Assembly: GCF_001510645.1 (NCBI RefSeq)
Contig: NZ_LMVB01000001.1
Coordinates: 2,180,981 to 2,244,980 of the forward strand
Reading direction: 5' to 3'
Source of the DNA: Paenibacillus sp. FJAT-29882
Lineage (GTDB): Bacteria; Bacillota; Bacilli; Bacillales; DSM-1321
Length of the DNA stretch: 64,000 nucleotides
Part shown: in pieces, positions 18,537 to 27,506 of the stretch
How positions within the stretch are numbered: position 1 is the stretch's first letter
How the letters are laid out: every line of letters begins with the position of its first letter
Position numbers and translations under genes: made by a program
The notes under the pieces: generated by a model
Databases searched by the model: none
The model's input: the letters and a program-made list of their open reading frames with translations, nothing else
Told to the model about the DNA's origin: nothing

Positions 18537-19760
18537 TCAGTTAATTTCTAATGAATGTAAAACTAATGGTTTTGTGTTAATCTTTTTATCCGCCTTTTTC
18601 GGGATCACTTCACCCTTATACAAAATTCCACCTGTTTTCAGTTCAGCGATAAATAATTGCGGTGGCATATTTGTCGTATTATCTTTTTCAAAATCATTTG
18701 TCGCAAGTACGTACACTCGATCATTTTTAATGACAATCGGAAATGCTCCTCCCCAATTATTATTATTAATTGGAAAAGTTTGATCATTTGTTATGGATTG
18801 GTTTGTGATATTAAATGTTGTTACATGCATACCTTTCGCATCTTGATTGATTATATACAACTTATCTCCAATCAAATAATTTTGACTTGTCACAATACGA
18901 GTTTCTAATGTTTCAGGCAACTCAATCGTTTCTAAATGATTTTTTTCATAAACATATTCCAATATCGCTGCTTTATCAGTATTACTTGCTGATTCTTCAC
19001 TTTGATTTACAACTTCAGGTCGCTTAATAAAAACGATAGAATTTCGAGGCCGCTGAGGGTTTAGTCCCATTGAATCTAAGACATCATAGCCCATTTTGAT
19101 TTGTTGCGGCGTGATGATCACTTCATCATTTAGTAGCTTCTGATTACCAAGATCAAAAGTATATACATGTACTTCCACATCATCCACATCAGTATTGGTA
19201 TATATGTAATTTTTAGTAACCACTTTTAATTTGGATTGAATGAGTTGTACATCTAACACTGAGATATGGTTGAATATTTCACCAGGAACACTCATTTCGA
19301 ATGATATGTCCTTATCAGAAGCCAAGTCCAATAAGCCAATGTTAAACGCGTGTTTATATGAATGATCTATTGAAGATGATTTATAATCCGCTTCTGCATA
19401 GGCAATAAAATCTGAATCTTGATAAAAAGAGTGAATATTTCCTTGTCCACGCATAAAGGAGCGATGCTCCTTTTTAAGTTTCTCAATTTTAGGATCATTA
19501 TTTCCAGTCAATCGTTGCAAATACGATTGCTCACTCTGATATAGTGTTTCATTCGAAGTAATCTTTACACTATTAGTTCTGCCATCTTTTTCAACAAAAC
19601 CACTTAAAGTAACATCTTTTATTTCGCCTTCACGACCCTCTAATGTTTTTATTGAGTACTCCGGAAAATTATTAGCGCTGACCATCATTTTTCCATAATA
19701 GGCTCCGATGATGATGATTGACACACATACGAGTATAATACTGCTCATATACCTTTTCAT
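18537..19760 (-). CDS. Membrane-anchored extracytoplasmic protein of unknown function
   Basis: 407 residues. An N-terminal hydrophobic segment (about 6-28) acts as uncleaved anchor or signal; no lipobox cysteine. The rest is hydrophilic with repeated strands of the type KLxVVTKNYIY, KLYIINQDAKGMHV and RVYVLATNDFE, which suggests a beta-propeller-like fold. Last gene of a GntR-ATPase-permease cassette, 12 bp after the permease, so it probably works with that transporter outside the membrane, perhaps as sensor or accessory factor. I do not recognise the family. Confidence 0.8.
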   Translation of the reverse strand: MKRYMSSIILVCVSIIIIGAYYGKMMVSANNFPEYSIKTLEGREGEIKDVTLSGFVEKDGRTNSVKITSNETLYQSEQSYLQRLTGNNDPKIEKLKKEHRSFMRGQGNIHSFYQDSDFIAYAEADYKSSSIDHSYKHAFNIGLLDLASDKDISFEMSVPGEIFNHISVLDVQLIQSKLKVVTKNYIYTNTDVDDVEVHVYTFDLGNQKLLNDEVIITPQQIKMGYDVLDSMGLNPQRPRNSIVFIKRPEVVNQSEESASNTDKAAILEYVYEKNHLETIELPETLETRIVTSQNYLIGDKLYIINQDAKGMHVTTFNITNQSITNDQTFPINNNNWGGAFPIVIKNDRVYVLATNDFEKDNTTNMPPQLFIAELKTGGILYKGEVIPKKADKKINTKPLVLHSLEIN

Positions 19761-19772
19761 AGCCTTTCCTCC

Positions 19773-20609
19773 TTAAACTAATACCCGTTTTGATATCAGC
19801 CAATTTCCAATTATGATAGAAACACCTATTATAAAAATTCCAAGTACTAGAAAAATTGCAAAAATCTCTTCCGGATATAAAACAGGCATCGTTTCGTTAC
19901 CTATAATAAACAGGGGTGATAGATATAATAAAACCGCTGCGATAAAATAAAGAATACCCAATACAATCCCCTTTAGACGAAAGCTTCTTTCAAACAGAAT
20001 GGAGGTAAAAAGAACAAACACAAACATTATGCCTATTCCATATGAGATGAGAAAATCACTAAAATATGGCGGAATGATGATTCCCAAAATACCATTTGAC
20101 TGAAGAATGGATGAGACATCCATGCTCGTCTGTAAGAAGTTTTCTTGAATTAGTGATTCAAATAATGCATTCTCAAGTGGTAATAGGATCATTTGAAAAG
20201 CAAGTAAACCAAAAATCAAAACCAGAATCGCTGTAGCCTTAGAAAAATATAATGAAATTCTTGCAGTTGGTAACATTAATAAGCGATAAGCAAATGTATT
20301 TTTCCCAAACCAATCACGATACCAGATCAAAAAACTATAAAAGATAAGGGCGGCAATACATAAGGCAATCGGACCTATAAACCAAGGGGTTGATGAAATG
20401 TGGGTAAAATCAAAACCACCAAATTGATGCAAATATGCTTTCTCAGACAAATTCTGCTCAAACATGACTTCATGTGCTCTTTTCATTAAACCTGTTGAAA
20501 TAACAATCACTCCAATAAATTGGCTAAGGAGTGTTATGATTAATAACGACACATAAATTTTTATAAAACGATTGACTTCAAAATTGACAAGCTTTACATA
20601 GCTTTTCAT
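19773..20609 (-). CDS. ABC transporter permease (YtrC/ABC-2-like)
   Basis: 278 residues with about six membrane segments (near 15-40, 75-97, 125-147, 180-205, 212-235, 245-270), the layout of ABC-2-type permeases in YtrA-regulated operons. Its ATG overlaps the ATPase stop codon, so the two are coupled. Probably exports or senses a cell-envelope-active compound; substrate unknown. Confidence 0.85.
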   Translation of the reverse strand: MKSYVKLVNFEVNRFIKIYVSLLIITLLSQFIGVIVISTGLMKRAHEVMFEQNLSEKAYLHQFGGFDFTHISSTPWFIGPIALCIAALIFYSFLIWYRDWFGKNTFAYRLLMLPTARISLYFSKATAILVLIFGLLAFQMILLPLENALFESLIQENFLQTSMDVSSILQSNGILGIIIPPYFSDFLISYGIGIMFVFVLFTSILFERSFRLKGIVLGILYFIAAVLLYLSPLFIIGNETMPVLYPEEIFAIFLVLGIFIIGVSIIIGNWLISKRVLV

Positions 20610-21295
20610 CCTTGATACACCTCTCTCATCACGTCAACAACGGATTTCCCCTCTTCCTGACGCATTTGTTCGGTATTAAATTCTTTTAAAACGATGCCAT
20701 TATCCAATAAAATGACTTTATCGATCAAATGCTCGATATCATTGATTTCATGGGTAGTGATGATGACACCCCGGTCTTCTATTAAATGGCTTGCGAACAC
20801 ATCCGCAATTTGTTCACGACTAAAGATGTCGATACCAGAGAATGGTTCATCCATTAAAATATAATCTACGTCAATCGCCAATCCCATCAGCAAGTTAATT
20901 TTAGCTGTGTTCCCTTTTGATAATTCTGAAATACGCGATTTTTCATCTAACTTAAAGAAAGTAAGAAGCTCTGTCGCTCGTTCTTGATTCCAATTTTGAT
21001 AGAAATCCTGCATGAATTGCATCGCTTGTTTAATTGTCATTTGCGGAAGCATTGTAATCGCATCCGGAATAAATGCTACTTTTTCATACATGTTCTTATT
21101 GATTTTTTGTCCATCAATTAATATGCTTCCTTTACTAAATGACGTCAGCCCCATGATTGCCTTTAATGTGGTCGTTTTTCCAACACCATTAATTCCGATT
21201 AAGCATGTAATCTCTCCCTTATTAGCCGTGAATGAAACACCATCTAGTACTTTTTTTCTACCGAACTTTTTTGTGAGCTGATTAACTTCAATCAT
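20606..21295 (-). CDS. ABC transporter ATPase (YtrB-like)
   Basis: 229 residues. Walker A GINGVGKTT (34-42), Q-loop region, a divergent signature LSKGNTAKINLLMGLA, Walker B YILMDEPFSGID and switch histidine TTHEI. LSKG in place of LSGG is common in the YtrB/YhcG group of single-domain ATPases. One base follows the repressor gene and it overlaps the permease by 4 bp. Confidence 0.92.
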   Translation of the reverse strand: MIEVNQLTKKFGRKKVLDGVSFTANKGEITCLIGINGVGKTTTLKAIMGLTSFSKGSILIDGQKINKNMYEKVAFIPDAITMLPQMTIKQAMQFMQDFYQNWNQERATELLTFFKLDEKSRISELSKGNTAKINLLMGLAIDVDYILMDEPFSGIDIFSREQIADVFASHLIEDRGVIITTHEINDIEHLIDKVILLDNGIVLKEFNTEQMRQEEGKSVVDVMREVYQG

Positions 21296-21679
21296 TTAGA
21301 GTCCCTCCTTACTACTTTCTTTCGAATATTTTTCCTGTACAATTCGAAGCAACTCATCGATCGGAACATTTATCGGGCGAATGGACTGCAAAAACGATTC
21401 AACTGCCGTAATAATTAATTCCTCTCTTACACTTTGTAAGATATTCTCATTTTTTGTAATTTTGCTTGGGTAATTCCGTTCAGTCGTAATCAAATCTTGC
21501 TCCTCCATTTCTTTATACGCCTTTTGAGCCGTATTCGGATTTATTTTCATCGTGGCCGCAAGCTCTCTTCTAGATGGAATTTCTTGTCCTGCCACAAGAT
21601 TTCCGTTTGCAATTTGTTCCTTAAAATATCGTACAACCTGTAAATAAACAGGATCACGATTATTAAAAGTAGCATTCAT
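21296..21679 (-). CDS. GntR-family repressor, YtrA subfamily
   Basis: 127 residues: winged helix DNA-binding domain (about 10-75, with IPSRRELAATMKINPNTAQKAY) and a short two-helix tail instead of a ligand domain, the YtrA hallmark. In B. subtilis YtrA responds to cell-wall antibiotics such as ramoplanin. First gene of the cassette; an AGTGTA/TACACT operator lies between it and its promoter. Confidence 0.92.
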   Translation of the reverse strand: MNATFNNRDPVYLQVVRYFKEQIANGNLVAGQEIPSRRELAATMKINPNTAQKAYKEMEEQDLITTERNYPSKITKNENILQSVREELIITAVESFLQSIRPINVPIDELLRIVQEKYSKESSKEGL

Positions 21680-21710
21680 GAAACCATCTCCTAATTTGAA
21701 CTACTTTAAT

Positions 21711-21738
21711 AGTGTATGTATTATGTAGGTCATACACT
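21711..21738. promoter_or_regulatory. YtrA-type operator
   Basis: Perfect inverted repeat AGTGTATG ... CATACACT with 12 bp between arms. The half-sites AGTGTA and TACACT equal those reported for B. subtilis YtrA, although the spacing here (16 between hexamers) is longer than the published 13. Another TACACT half-site at 21762-21767 lies within the promoter. Confidence 0.75.
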
Positions 21739-21748
21739 ATTTATATGT

Positions 21749-21778
21749 ACTATACACGCAGTACACTCCAACTGTCAA
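21749..21778 (-). promoter_or_regulatory. SigA-type promoter of the accessory ABC cassette
   Basis: On the minus strand -35 TTGACA (21778-21773), 18-bp spacer, -10 TATAGT (21754-21749). The operator follows immediately downstream, a layout suited to repression. Confidence 0.75.
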
Positions 21779-21792
21779 TATCTTTTTTGTAT

Positions 21793-21829
21793 AAAAGGTC
21801 CTAGCTATTTCACACTGCTAGGACCTTAT
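21793..21829 (-). terminator. rnjB terminator
   Basis: Minus-strand arms AAGGTCCTAGC and GCTAGGACCTT followed by TTATACAAAAAAG. Starts 8 nt after the rnjB stop; separates it from the ABC cassette. Confidence 0.75.
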
Positions 21830-21836
21830 CATAATA

Positions 21837-23504
21837 TTAAATTTCCATAATAATCGGCAAGATCATCGGCCGTCTCTTCGTTTTCTCAAAAAGGTATTGG
21901 TTTAATGAATCACGTATATCTTGTTTCAATACGGCCCAATCGAAAGGATGGCGGGTCCTTGCTTTTTGGACAATGTTATAAACCAGTTCTGTTGCTTCAT
22001 CCATCAGTTTCTCTGATTCACGGACATACACAAATCCACGCGAAATGATTTCAGGACCAGCTACAATCGATTTATCTCCTCTGTTCAGCGTTACTACAAC
22101 GATTAACGTTCCATCTTGAGACAGGAGCCTACGATCGCGGAGTACAATATTTCCCACATCCCCAACACCGCTTCCATCAATTAATACATTTCCGGAAGAT
22201 ACTTTGCTTGAAAGTCTGATTTGATTATTGGTCATTTCAATCATATCACCTTTATCTGCGACAACAACATGATCTTTTTGTAGACCAGCCTCAATCGCCA
22301 GCTTTTGGTGAGCATATAATTGACGATATTCTCCATGTACTGGCATTAAGTATTTCGGCTTCATTAGGTTTAGCATCATTTTCAGTTCTTCCTGACTGCC
22401 ATGATCGGTAACATGTACTGTATAACGATTTGTTACAACTGTAGCACCTACCCGGTATAACATATCAATCGTTTTAAATAGTTTCACCTCTCCACCTTTT
22501 AAAGGAGAAGCTGCAAGAATCACTGTGTCTTCCGGTTTTATTGAAACTTGCTTATGCGTACCTTTTGCCATCTTTTGCAACGCTGTAATTGGTTCACCTT
22601 GGTGACCGGTCGATAATATAACTAACTTATGATCGGGATATTGTTTAAGTTCTGACACTGGAATAATTAAATCATCAGGTAATGTAAGATAGCCTAGTTT
22701 TAAGGCGGTTTCATATACACGCTGTATGTTTTTTCCGACCACCACAACTTTTCTGCCGCTGATTGCTGCCGCGTTAAATACATGTTGAATACGGATAATA
22801 TTAGAAGCGAAGCAAGCAACGATTAATCGTCCTCTTGCTTGTTGAAATGCCTGTATCGTATCTTGTTCTACAATTGCTTCTGAAGGGGTATAGCCCGGGG
22901 ACTCTGCTCCTGTACTATCCGATAGCAGACAGAGTACTCCCTCTTCTCCAAGAGCCGCCATTTTTCCTATTTCAGGCTTGTACATATCTGGTGCCGCCTG
23001 ATCAAATTTAAAAGCACCCGTATAGACAATTGTACCTTCCTCTGTATGAATCGCAATCCCAATAGAGTCAGGTATACTATGATTTGTCCGGAAAAAGCTG
23101 ATTCTGCTCGCTTGAAAGTTCAATATTGAATCAGACTGAATTTCAATAAATTCCGCCTTGCCTTTAAAGTCATTTTCCTTCATTTTCTCTTTGGCTAGGG
23201 CCAATGTTAATTTTGTACCATACACAGGTGCCTTAATGTATTTTAAAACATAAGACAATGCCCCTATATGGTCGTCATGCCCATGACTTAAAAATATTGC
23301 TTTTACCCTTTCTCTGTTCTCTAGCACATACGAAATGTCTGGAATAACCGCATCAATGCCTAACATTTCATCTTCTGGAAACATTAAACCTGCATCAAGC
23401 AGAAACATATCTTGATTTACTTCAACAATATACATATTTTTCCCAAGCTCTCCCTGTCCTCCCAGGGGTATAACTCTAATGCCGTTCATATCATCTCTAG
23501 TCAA
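21837..23504 (-). CDS. rnjB: Ribonuclease J (RNase J2-type)
   Basis: 555 residues of the beta-CASP metallo-beta-lactamase family: metal motif SHGHDDHIG near residue 75, GAFKFDQA and the beta-CASP region, later HVTDHGSQEELKMMLNLMKPKYLMPVHGEYRQL, and a C-terminal domain. Role in 5'-3' exo- and endonucleolytic RNA decay with RNase J1. Position next to dapA matches B. subtilis rnjB. Start set at TTG 23504, eight bases after GGAGG; the longer frame from 23543 has no ribosome site. Confidence 0.93.
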   Translation of the reverse strand: MTRDDMNGIRVIPLGGQGELGKNMYIVEVNQDMFLLDAGLMFPEDEMLGIDAVIPDISYVLENRERVKAIFLSHGHDDHIGALSYVLKYIKAPVYGTKLTLALAKEKMKENDFKGKAEFIEIQSDSILNFQASRISFFRTNHSIPDSIGIAIHTEEGTIVYTGAFKFDQAAPDMYKPEIGKMAALGEEGVLCLLSDSTGAESPGYTPSEAIVEQDTIQAFQQARGRLIVACFASNIIRIQHVFNAAAISGRKVVVVGKNIQRVYETALKLGYLTLPDDLIIPVSELKQYPDHKLVILSTGHQGEPITALQKMAKGTHKQVSIKPEDTVILAASPLKGGEVKLFKTIDMLYRVGATVVTNRYTVHVTDHGSQEELKMMLNLMKPKYLMPVHGEYRQLYAHQKLAIEAGLQKDHVVVADKGDMIEMTNNQIRLSSKVSSGNVLIDGSGVGDVGNIVLRDRRLLSQDGTLIVVVTLNRGDKSIVAGPEIISRGFVYVRESEKLMDEATELVYNIVQKARTRHPFDWAVLKQDIRDSLNQYLFEKTKRRPMILPIIMEI

Positions 23505-23680
23505 CCTTATATCCTCCTCGAGTAAATGCAGTTCGAAATCCAATTGTATCCATTATAACTGATGCTTTAAAAAACAGGTTATTCTTCCACTTTCAAACTT
23601 GATTTATTTTAAAAATAGGAGTCAAAATTACTGCAAATAATTTCTTCAAATTTAAAAGCGCATACATTCATTATATACAA

Positions 23681-23706
23681 CAAGCCAATCGTTACCGATT
23701 GGCTTG
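23681..23706. terminator. Perfect hairpin between dapA and rnjB
   Basis: CAAGCCAATCG and CGATTGGCTTG, 11 perfect pairs around TTAC. Probably a terminator or processing site; the T-run is weak. Confidence 0.55.
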
Positions 23707-23728
23707 TATACGATTTCTATATTTATCC

Positions 23729-23868
23729 CGCACTAACGGGCAGTAGCCCCCCTACCTCAAGGCTTAGATGAATCGAAGAAGCGTAGGTGGGGGATAACTG
23801 CCCGATTGGTTCAACTAACAATCAGTGGGGATGAAGAAAACCCCCACTGATTGAAGTTTCACTTTATA
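23729..23868 (-). repeat. Palindromic repeat family D, copy 1
   Basis: Begins at the dapA stop. Two hairpins in tandem: CAGTGGGGGTTTT...CCCCACTG, flanked by GTGAAACTTC and GTTAGTT, then a larger one with GGGCAGTTATCCCCCACC pairing with a GGTAGGGGGGCTACTGCCC arm. The first hairpin recurs at 57507 and 59272. It can terminate dapA transcription. The longest copy of the family in the window. Confidence 0.8.
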
Positions 23869-24730
23869 AAATAGTCGTGCCAAGTGCCGTTCTTTCCTGT
23901 TCAGTAAGCGGCACAAGTGGCAGTCTAACCGAACCGACATCAATCCCCTTCATTTGCAAAGCCGTCTTGACTGGAACTGGGCTCGGCGCTGCAAATAGGC
24001 CTTTGAATACCGGAAGCAATGCCTGATGTTGTTTAGCTGCTTCTTTAAGGTTCCCTACAAAGAAAGACTCGATCATTTGCTGCATTTCATTCCCGATAAT
24101 ATGTGATGCGACTGATACGACCCCAGCGCCACCAATTGCAAGAACAGGAAGGGTAATGCCATCATCTCCGCTATACAATTGAAAATCCTCATTAGTGCCT
24201 GAAATGATTTGGGTCATGGCAATCAAATCACCGCTTGCTTCTTTAACAGCCACAATATTATCAATTTCAGATAATCTAATAATCGTTTCTGGAGTAATAT
24301 TTACAGCCGCTCTTCCAGGGATATTGTATACCATAACCGGAAGGGATGTGTTCTCTGCTATCGTTTTAAAATGCTGATAAAGACCTTCCTGATTTGTTTT
24401 ACTGTAGTAAGGAGCCACTAGCATGATGGCATCTGCACCATTTTTCTCTGCTTTTTTCGTAAGCTCAATTGTTGAATACGTATTATAGCTGCCAGTTCCC
24501 ATAACAACAGGAATTCGTTTGTCTACAATGTTAACAACATGCTTGAGTAACGCAATTTTTTCTTCAGATGTTAAGGTAGGTGACTCTCCAGTTGTACCTG
24601 ATATTACTAATGAATCTGTGCCGTTTTCGATCAAGTAATTGATCAATAATGTTGTTTTTGCTAAGTCAATATTCCCTTTTTTATCGAAAGGAGTAACCAT
24701 TGCGGTTGAAACTCTACCAAAGTTAATCAT
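23864..24730 (-). CDS. dapA: 4-hydroxy-tetrahydrodipicolinate synthase
   Basis: 288 residues, condenses pyruvate with aspartate semialdehyde at the head of the DAP/lysine branch. Schiff-base lysine in VAVKEASGD (about 161), tyrosine in MVYNIPGRA (about 133), and the GTTGES phosphate/substrate loop near 45. Downstream of asd and dapG in the same direction. Its product feeds lysine, peptidoglycan DAP and, through SpoVF, spore dipicolinate. Confidence 0.97.
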   Translation of the reverse strand: MINFGRVSTAMVTPFDKKGNIDLAKTTLLINYLIENGTDSLVISGTTGESPTLTSEEKIALLKHVVNIVDKRIPVVMGTGSYNTYSTIELTKKAEKNGADAIMLVAPYYSKTNQEGLYQHFKTIAENTSLPVMVYNIPGRAAVNITPETIIRLSEIDNIVAVKEASGDLIAMTQIISGTNEDFQLYSGDDGITLPVLAIGGAGVVSVASHIIGNEMQQMIESFFVGNLKEAAKQHQALLPVFKGLFAAPSPVPVKTALQMKGIDVGSVRLPLVPLTEQERTALGTTIL

Positions 24731-24792
24731 ACATACACCTCTTGATTTTATAAGATGAGATCCTCATCATGGATACGATAATTTGAATAAAG

Positions 24793-26037
24793 TTATCGAT
24801 CCGTTATCCGGTATTCCGGGGTTTCTTCATGCAATTGAAATGCGTCATGTAGTGCATTCACAGCAACTGACAAATCTTGTTCCTTCACCAACACCCAAAT
24901 CGTGGTGTGGCTATCCGCGGATTGTAAAATGCTAATTTCTCGTTCTGATAATGCTGTGACGATTTTGGCAGCAACACCAGGTACTCCATTAATCCCAGCC
25001 CCAACAACCGAGACTTTCGCACAATTCCTTTGGATAAATGGCTCATACCCCATATTTTCCAAAATAGTAATGGCATTGCTTGTCATTTCTTCTGTAACTG
25101 TATAGACGACTGCGTTTGGTGAAATATTAATAAAATCGACACTTATTGAAGCATTTGCCATCGCTTTAAATACTTCAGCTTGAAGATTATATTGGTCTTT
25201 CTTTGCTTTCACTTTAATTTGAGTAATTTTCGAAACATGGGCGATCCCTGTCACAAGTCTTTCTTTTATCTCAGCGCCATGGCTGCCTTTATTCATACTC
25301 GTCACCAATGTTCCGAGACCATCTGAATAAGTAGATCTGATACGAATCGGTACCTTCGCCTGCATGGCAATCTCGACAGCTCTAGGATGAATGACTTTCG
25401 CTCCTTGGTATGCCATGTTACATACTTCATTATAAGTTACTACAGATAGTGGGCGGGCATAGTCTGCTATGCGCGGATCAGCTGTCATAATACCTTCTAC
25501 ATCGGTGAATATATCGACATATTCAGCTTGCAGTGCTGAGCCAAGAGCAGCAGCAGATGTATCGCTTCCGCCTCGTCCAATCGTCGTAATATCCCCGTTT
25601 TTAGTTGCTCCTTGAAAGCCAGCAACAACAACAACATCATGAAGTTCTAGCTCTCTTCTTATTCTATCACATTTCATGTCAATAATTTTGGCATTTGTAT
25701 GATCCTGGTTTGTTAGGAATCCGGCTTGAGCTCCTGTAAAGGTTGTCGCGCTTATTCCACTATCCAGTAGTGTATTCGTGAAAACAACCGAAGAGATTGT
25801 TTCCCCCACGGATAAAAGTAAATCTTGTTCTCTTTTTGAGAGTTTGCTGTCTGAACCATTTACGAGTGATAAAAGCGTGTCCGTTGCATAGACATCTCCT
25901 TTTCTTCCCATTGCCGAGACGACGACCACAACCTTGAACCCATCATTTAGCGCTTTTTGAATATGACGCTTAGCATGTGCTCTGCTTTCCTCATCTCGTA
26001 CAGAAGTTCCCCCGAATTTCTGAACGATGAATTTCAT
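24793..26037 (-). CDS. dapG: Aspartokinase I (DAP-inhibited type)
   Basis: 414 residues: amino-acid kinase domain beginning FIVQKFGGTSV, then two ACT domains at the C-terminus (from about 270; VEFKAMANASISVDFI-like and VSVVGAGINGVPGVAAKIV). Phosphorylates aspartate. The asd-dapG-dapA grouping marks it as the dapG isozyme, which in B. subtilis is inhibited by meso-DAP rather than lysine. 62 bp upstream of dapA. Confidence 0.96.
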   Translation of the reverse strand: MKFIVQKFGGTSVRDEESRAHAKRHIQKALNDGFKVVVVVSAMGRKGDVYATDTLLSLVNGSDSKLSKREQDLLLSVGETISSVVFTNTLLDSGISATTFTGAQAGFLTNQDHTNAKIIDMKCDRIRRELELHDVVVVAGFQGATKNGDITTIGRGGSDTSAAALGSALQAEYVDIFTDVEGIMTADPRIADYARPLSVVTYNEVCNMAYQGAKVIHPRAVEIAMQAKVPIRIRSTYSDGLGTLVTSMNKGSHGAEIKERLVTGIAHVSKITQIKVKAKKDQYNLQAEVFKAMANASISVDFINISPNAVVYTVTEEMTSNAITILENMGYEPFIQRNCAKVSVVGAGINGVPGVAAKIVTALSEREISILQSADSHTTIWVLVKEQDLSVAVNALHDAFQLHEETPEYRITDR

Positions 26038-26058
26038 TCTTCACACCTCAAATGTAAA

Positions 26059-26158
26059 GGGCTAGCTCAAAAAGGTCCGATTTCGTACTCTACTACAGTA
26101 ATTGGTATTAAATAAAACTTTTATACTGTAATCAGTAGTTACTGGGTCTGCCTTTTTT
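26059..26158. repeat. Palindromic repeat family B, copy 2 (diverged)
   Basis: Aligns with the 14591 copy through GGGCTxGCTCAAAAA, CGTACxCT and ACAGTA blocks; internal arms TACAGTAATT / ATACTGTAAT remain but the outer arms have decayed. In the asd-dapG gap. Confidence 0.65.
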
Positions 26159-26236
26159 CACCAGCCACATTGCTTCTCATATCTCTTTTTCATTACAATC
26201 TAACGAATAATTTCGCTTTACTGATAAATGCTATCT

Positions 26237-27292
26237 TTATTTTACCGTAACTAATCCTAATTTCAATAAACTTTCCGCGATTTGAACCGAATTCCAAGCA
26301 GCACCTTTAAGAAGGTTATCAGATACTACCCATAGATGGAATCCATTATCCTTATCCAAATCTTTACGAATTCTGCCAACAAAGACGCCGGTTTTTCCGA
26401 CAGCATCGGACGGCATCGGATAAATTTGATTTTCTGGGTCATCTTGAAGCACGACCCCTGGCGCATCACTTAATAATGTTTTGATATCGGCTGCTGTAAT
26501 GCCCTCTGCATTTGTTTCAAGATATACTGACTCAGAATGGCCGGTCTCTACAGGTAGTCTTACACAGGTTGCAGCTACATGCAATTCGGGCATATGCATG
26601 ATCTTTTTCGTTTCATTAATCATTTTCATTTCTTCGTAAGTAAAACCGTTTTCCTGAAATGTATCAATCTGCGGGATTACGTTAAATGCGATTTGATAAT
26701 GCTTTTTATCGCCTTTCACTGGTAATACTGCCGGTTTAATTTCTTGGTTATCAAGTAAGTCACGAGACTGCTCTCTTAATTCATCAATTGCTGCAGCACC
26801 TGCTCCAGAAACAGCTTGATAAGTCGAAACAATAATCTTATTTAAACCATAAGCCTCTCTAATCGGTTCAAGAGCTACGACCATTTGAATGGTTGAACAG
26901 TTCGGATTTGCAATGATTCCGTTATGGTTGCGTAAGTCCTCTTCATTTACCTCAGGAACAACTAAAGGGACTTGTTCATCCATGCGGTAAGCACTTGTGT
27001 TATCAACCACAATCGCCCCGCGTTTCACTGCTTCAGGTGCCAATTCCTTAGAAATACTTCCACCCGCACTGAATAACGCAATATCTATACCTTCAAAGCT
27101 TTCAGGCTTTGCTTCCTGAACTTCAATTTCCTTGCCTTTAAATAAAAGTTTCTTTCCTGCCGAACGGGCCGAAGATAAAAAAGTGATTTTTTTTATAGGC
27201 AGTTCTCTTGATTCAAGTGTTTTTATCATTTGTTGTCCTACTGCTCCGGTTGCCCCAACAACCGCAATATTTAATCCTTTTGTCTCTTCCAT
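26237..27292 (-). CDS. asd: Aspartate-semialdehyde dehydrogenase
   Basis: 351 residues. NADP loop [12 protein letters not shown] at the N-terminus and catalytic cysteine in [10 protein letters not shown] (about 130), histidine in the region of [11 protein letters not shown]. Reduces aspartyl phosphate. Start set at ATG 27292 ([12 protein letters not shown]), with AAGGG-type bases upstream; a GTG eight codons earlier lacks a site. First of asd-dapG-dapA, downstream of the dipicolinate genes. Confidence 0.96.
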   Translation of the reverse strand: MEETKGLNIAVVGATGAVGQQMIKTLESRELPIKKITFLSSARSAGKKLLFKGKEIEVQEAKPESFEGIDIALFSAGGSISKELAPEAVKRGAIVVDNTSAYRMDEQVPLVVPEVNEEDLRNHNGIIANPNCSTIQMVVALEPIREAYGLNKIIVSTYQAVSGAGAAAIDELREQSRDLLDNQEIKPAVLPVKGDKKHYQIAFNVIPQIDTFQENGFTYEEMKMINETKKIMHMPELHVAATCVRLPVETGHSESVYLETNAEGITAADIKTLLSDAPGVVLQDDPENQIYPMPSDAVGKTGVFVGRIRKDLDKDNGFHLWVVSDNLLKGAAWNSVQIAESLLKLGLVTVK

Positions 27293-27376
27293 TTCCCTTA
27301 CCCCTTTTCCATTCACATAATGACTTCTATCTATTTGTCATCAATGCTAGTAACATTTTTAATAGAAATATCATTT

Positions 27377-27404
27377 ATTTTAACATATCCATGCACGAAA
27401 GAAA
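27377..27404 (-). promoter_or_regulatory. Possible SigA promoter for asd
   Basis: Minus strand TTTCTT, 16 bp, TAAAAT, about 85 bp before asd. Only a moderate match to consensus. Confidence 0.35.
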
Positions 27405-27506
27405 CAGGATTTTACTAATTTATGTCGTAATCGGGGCAATACAAGCAAAAAATTGACAAAAGTCTGACTACTTATCGGCATTTTCATCTGTTTCATTGTT
27501 TGAAAT

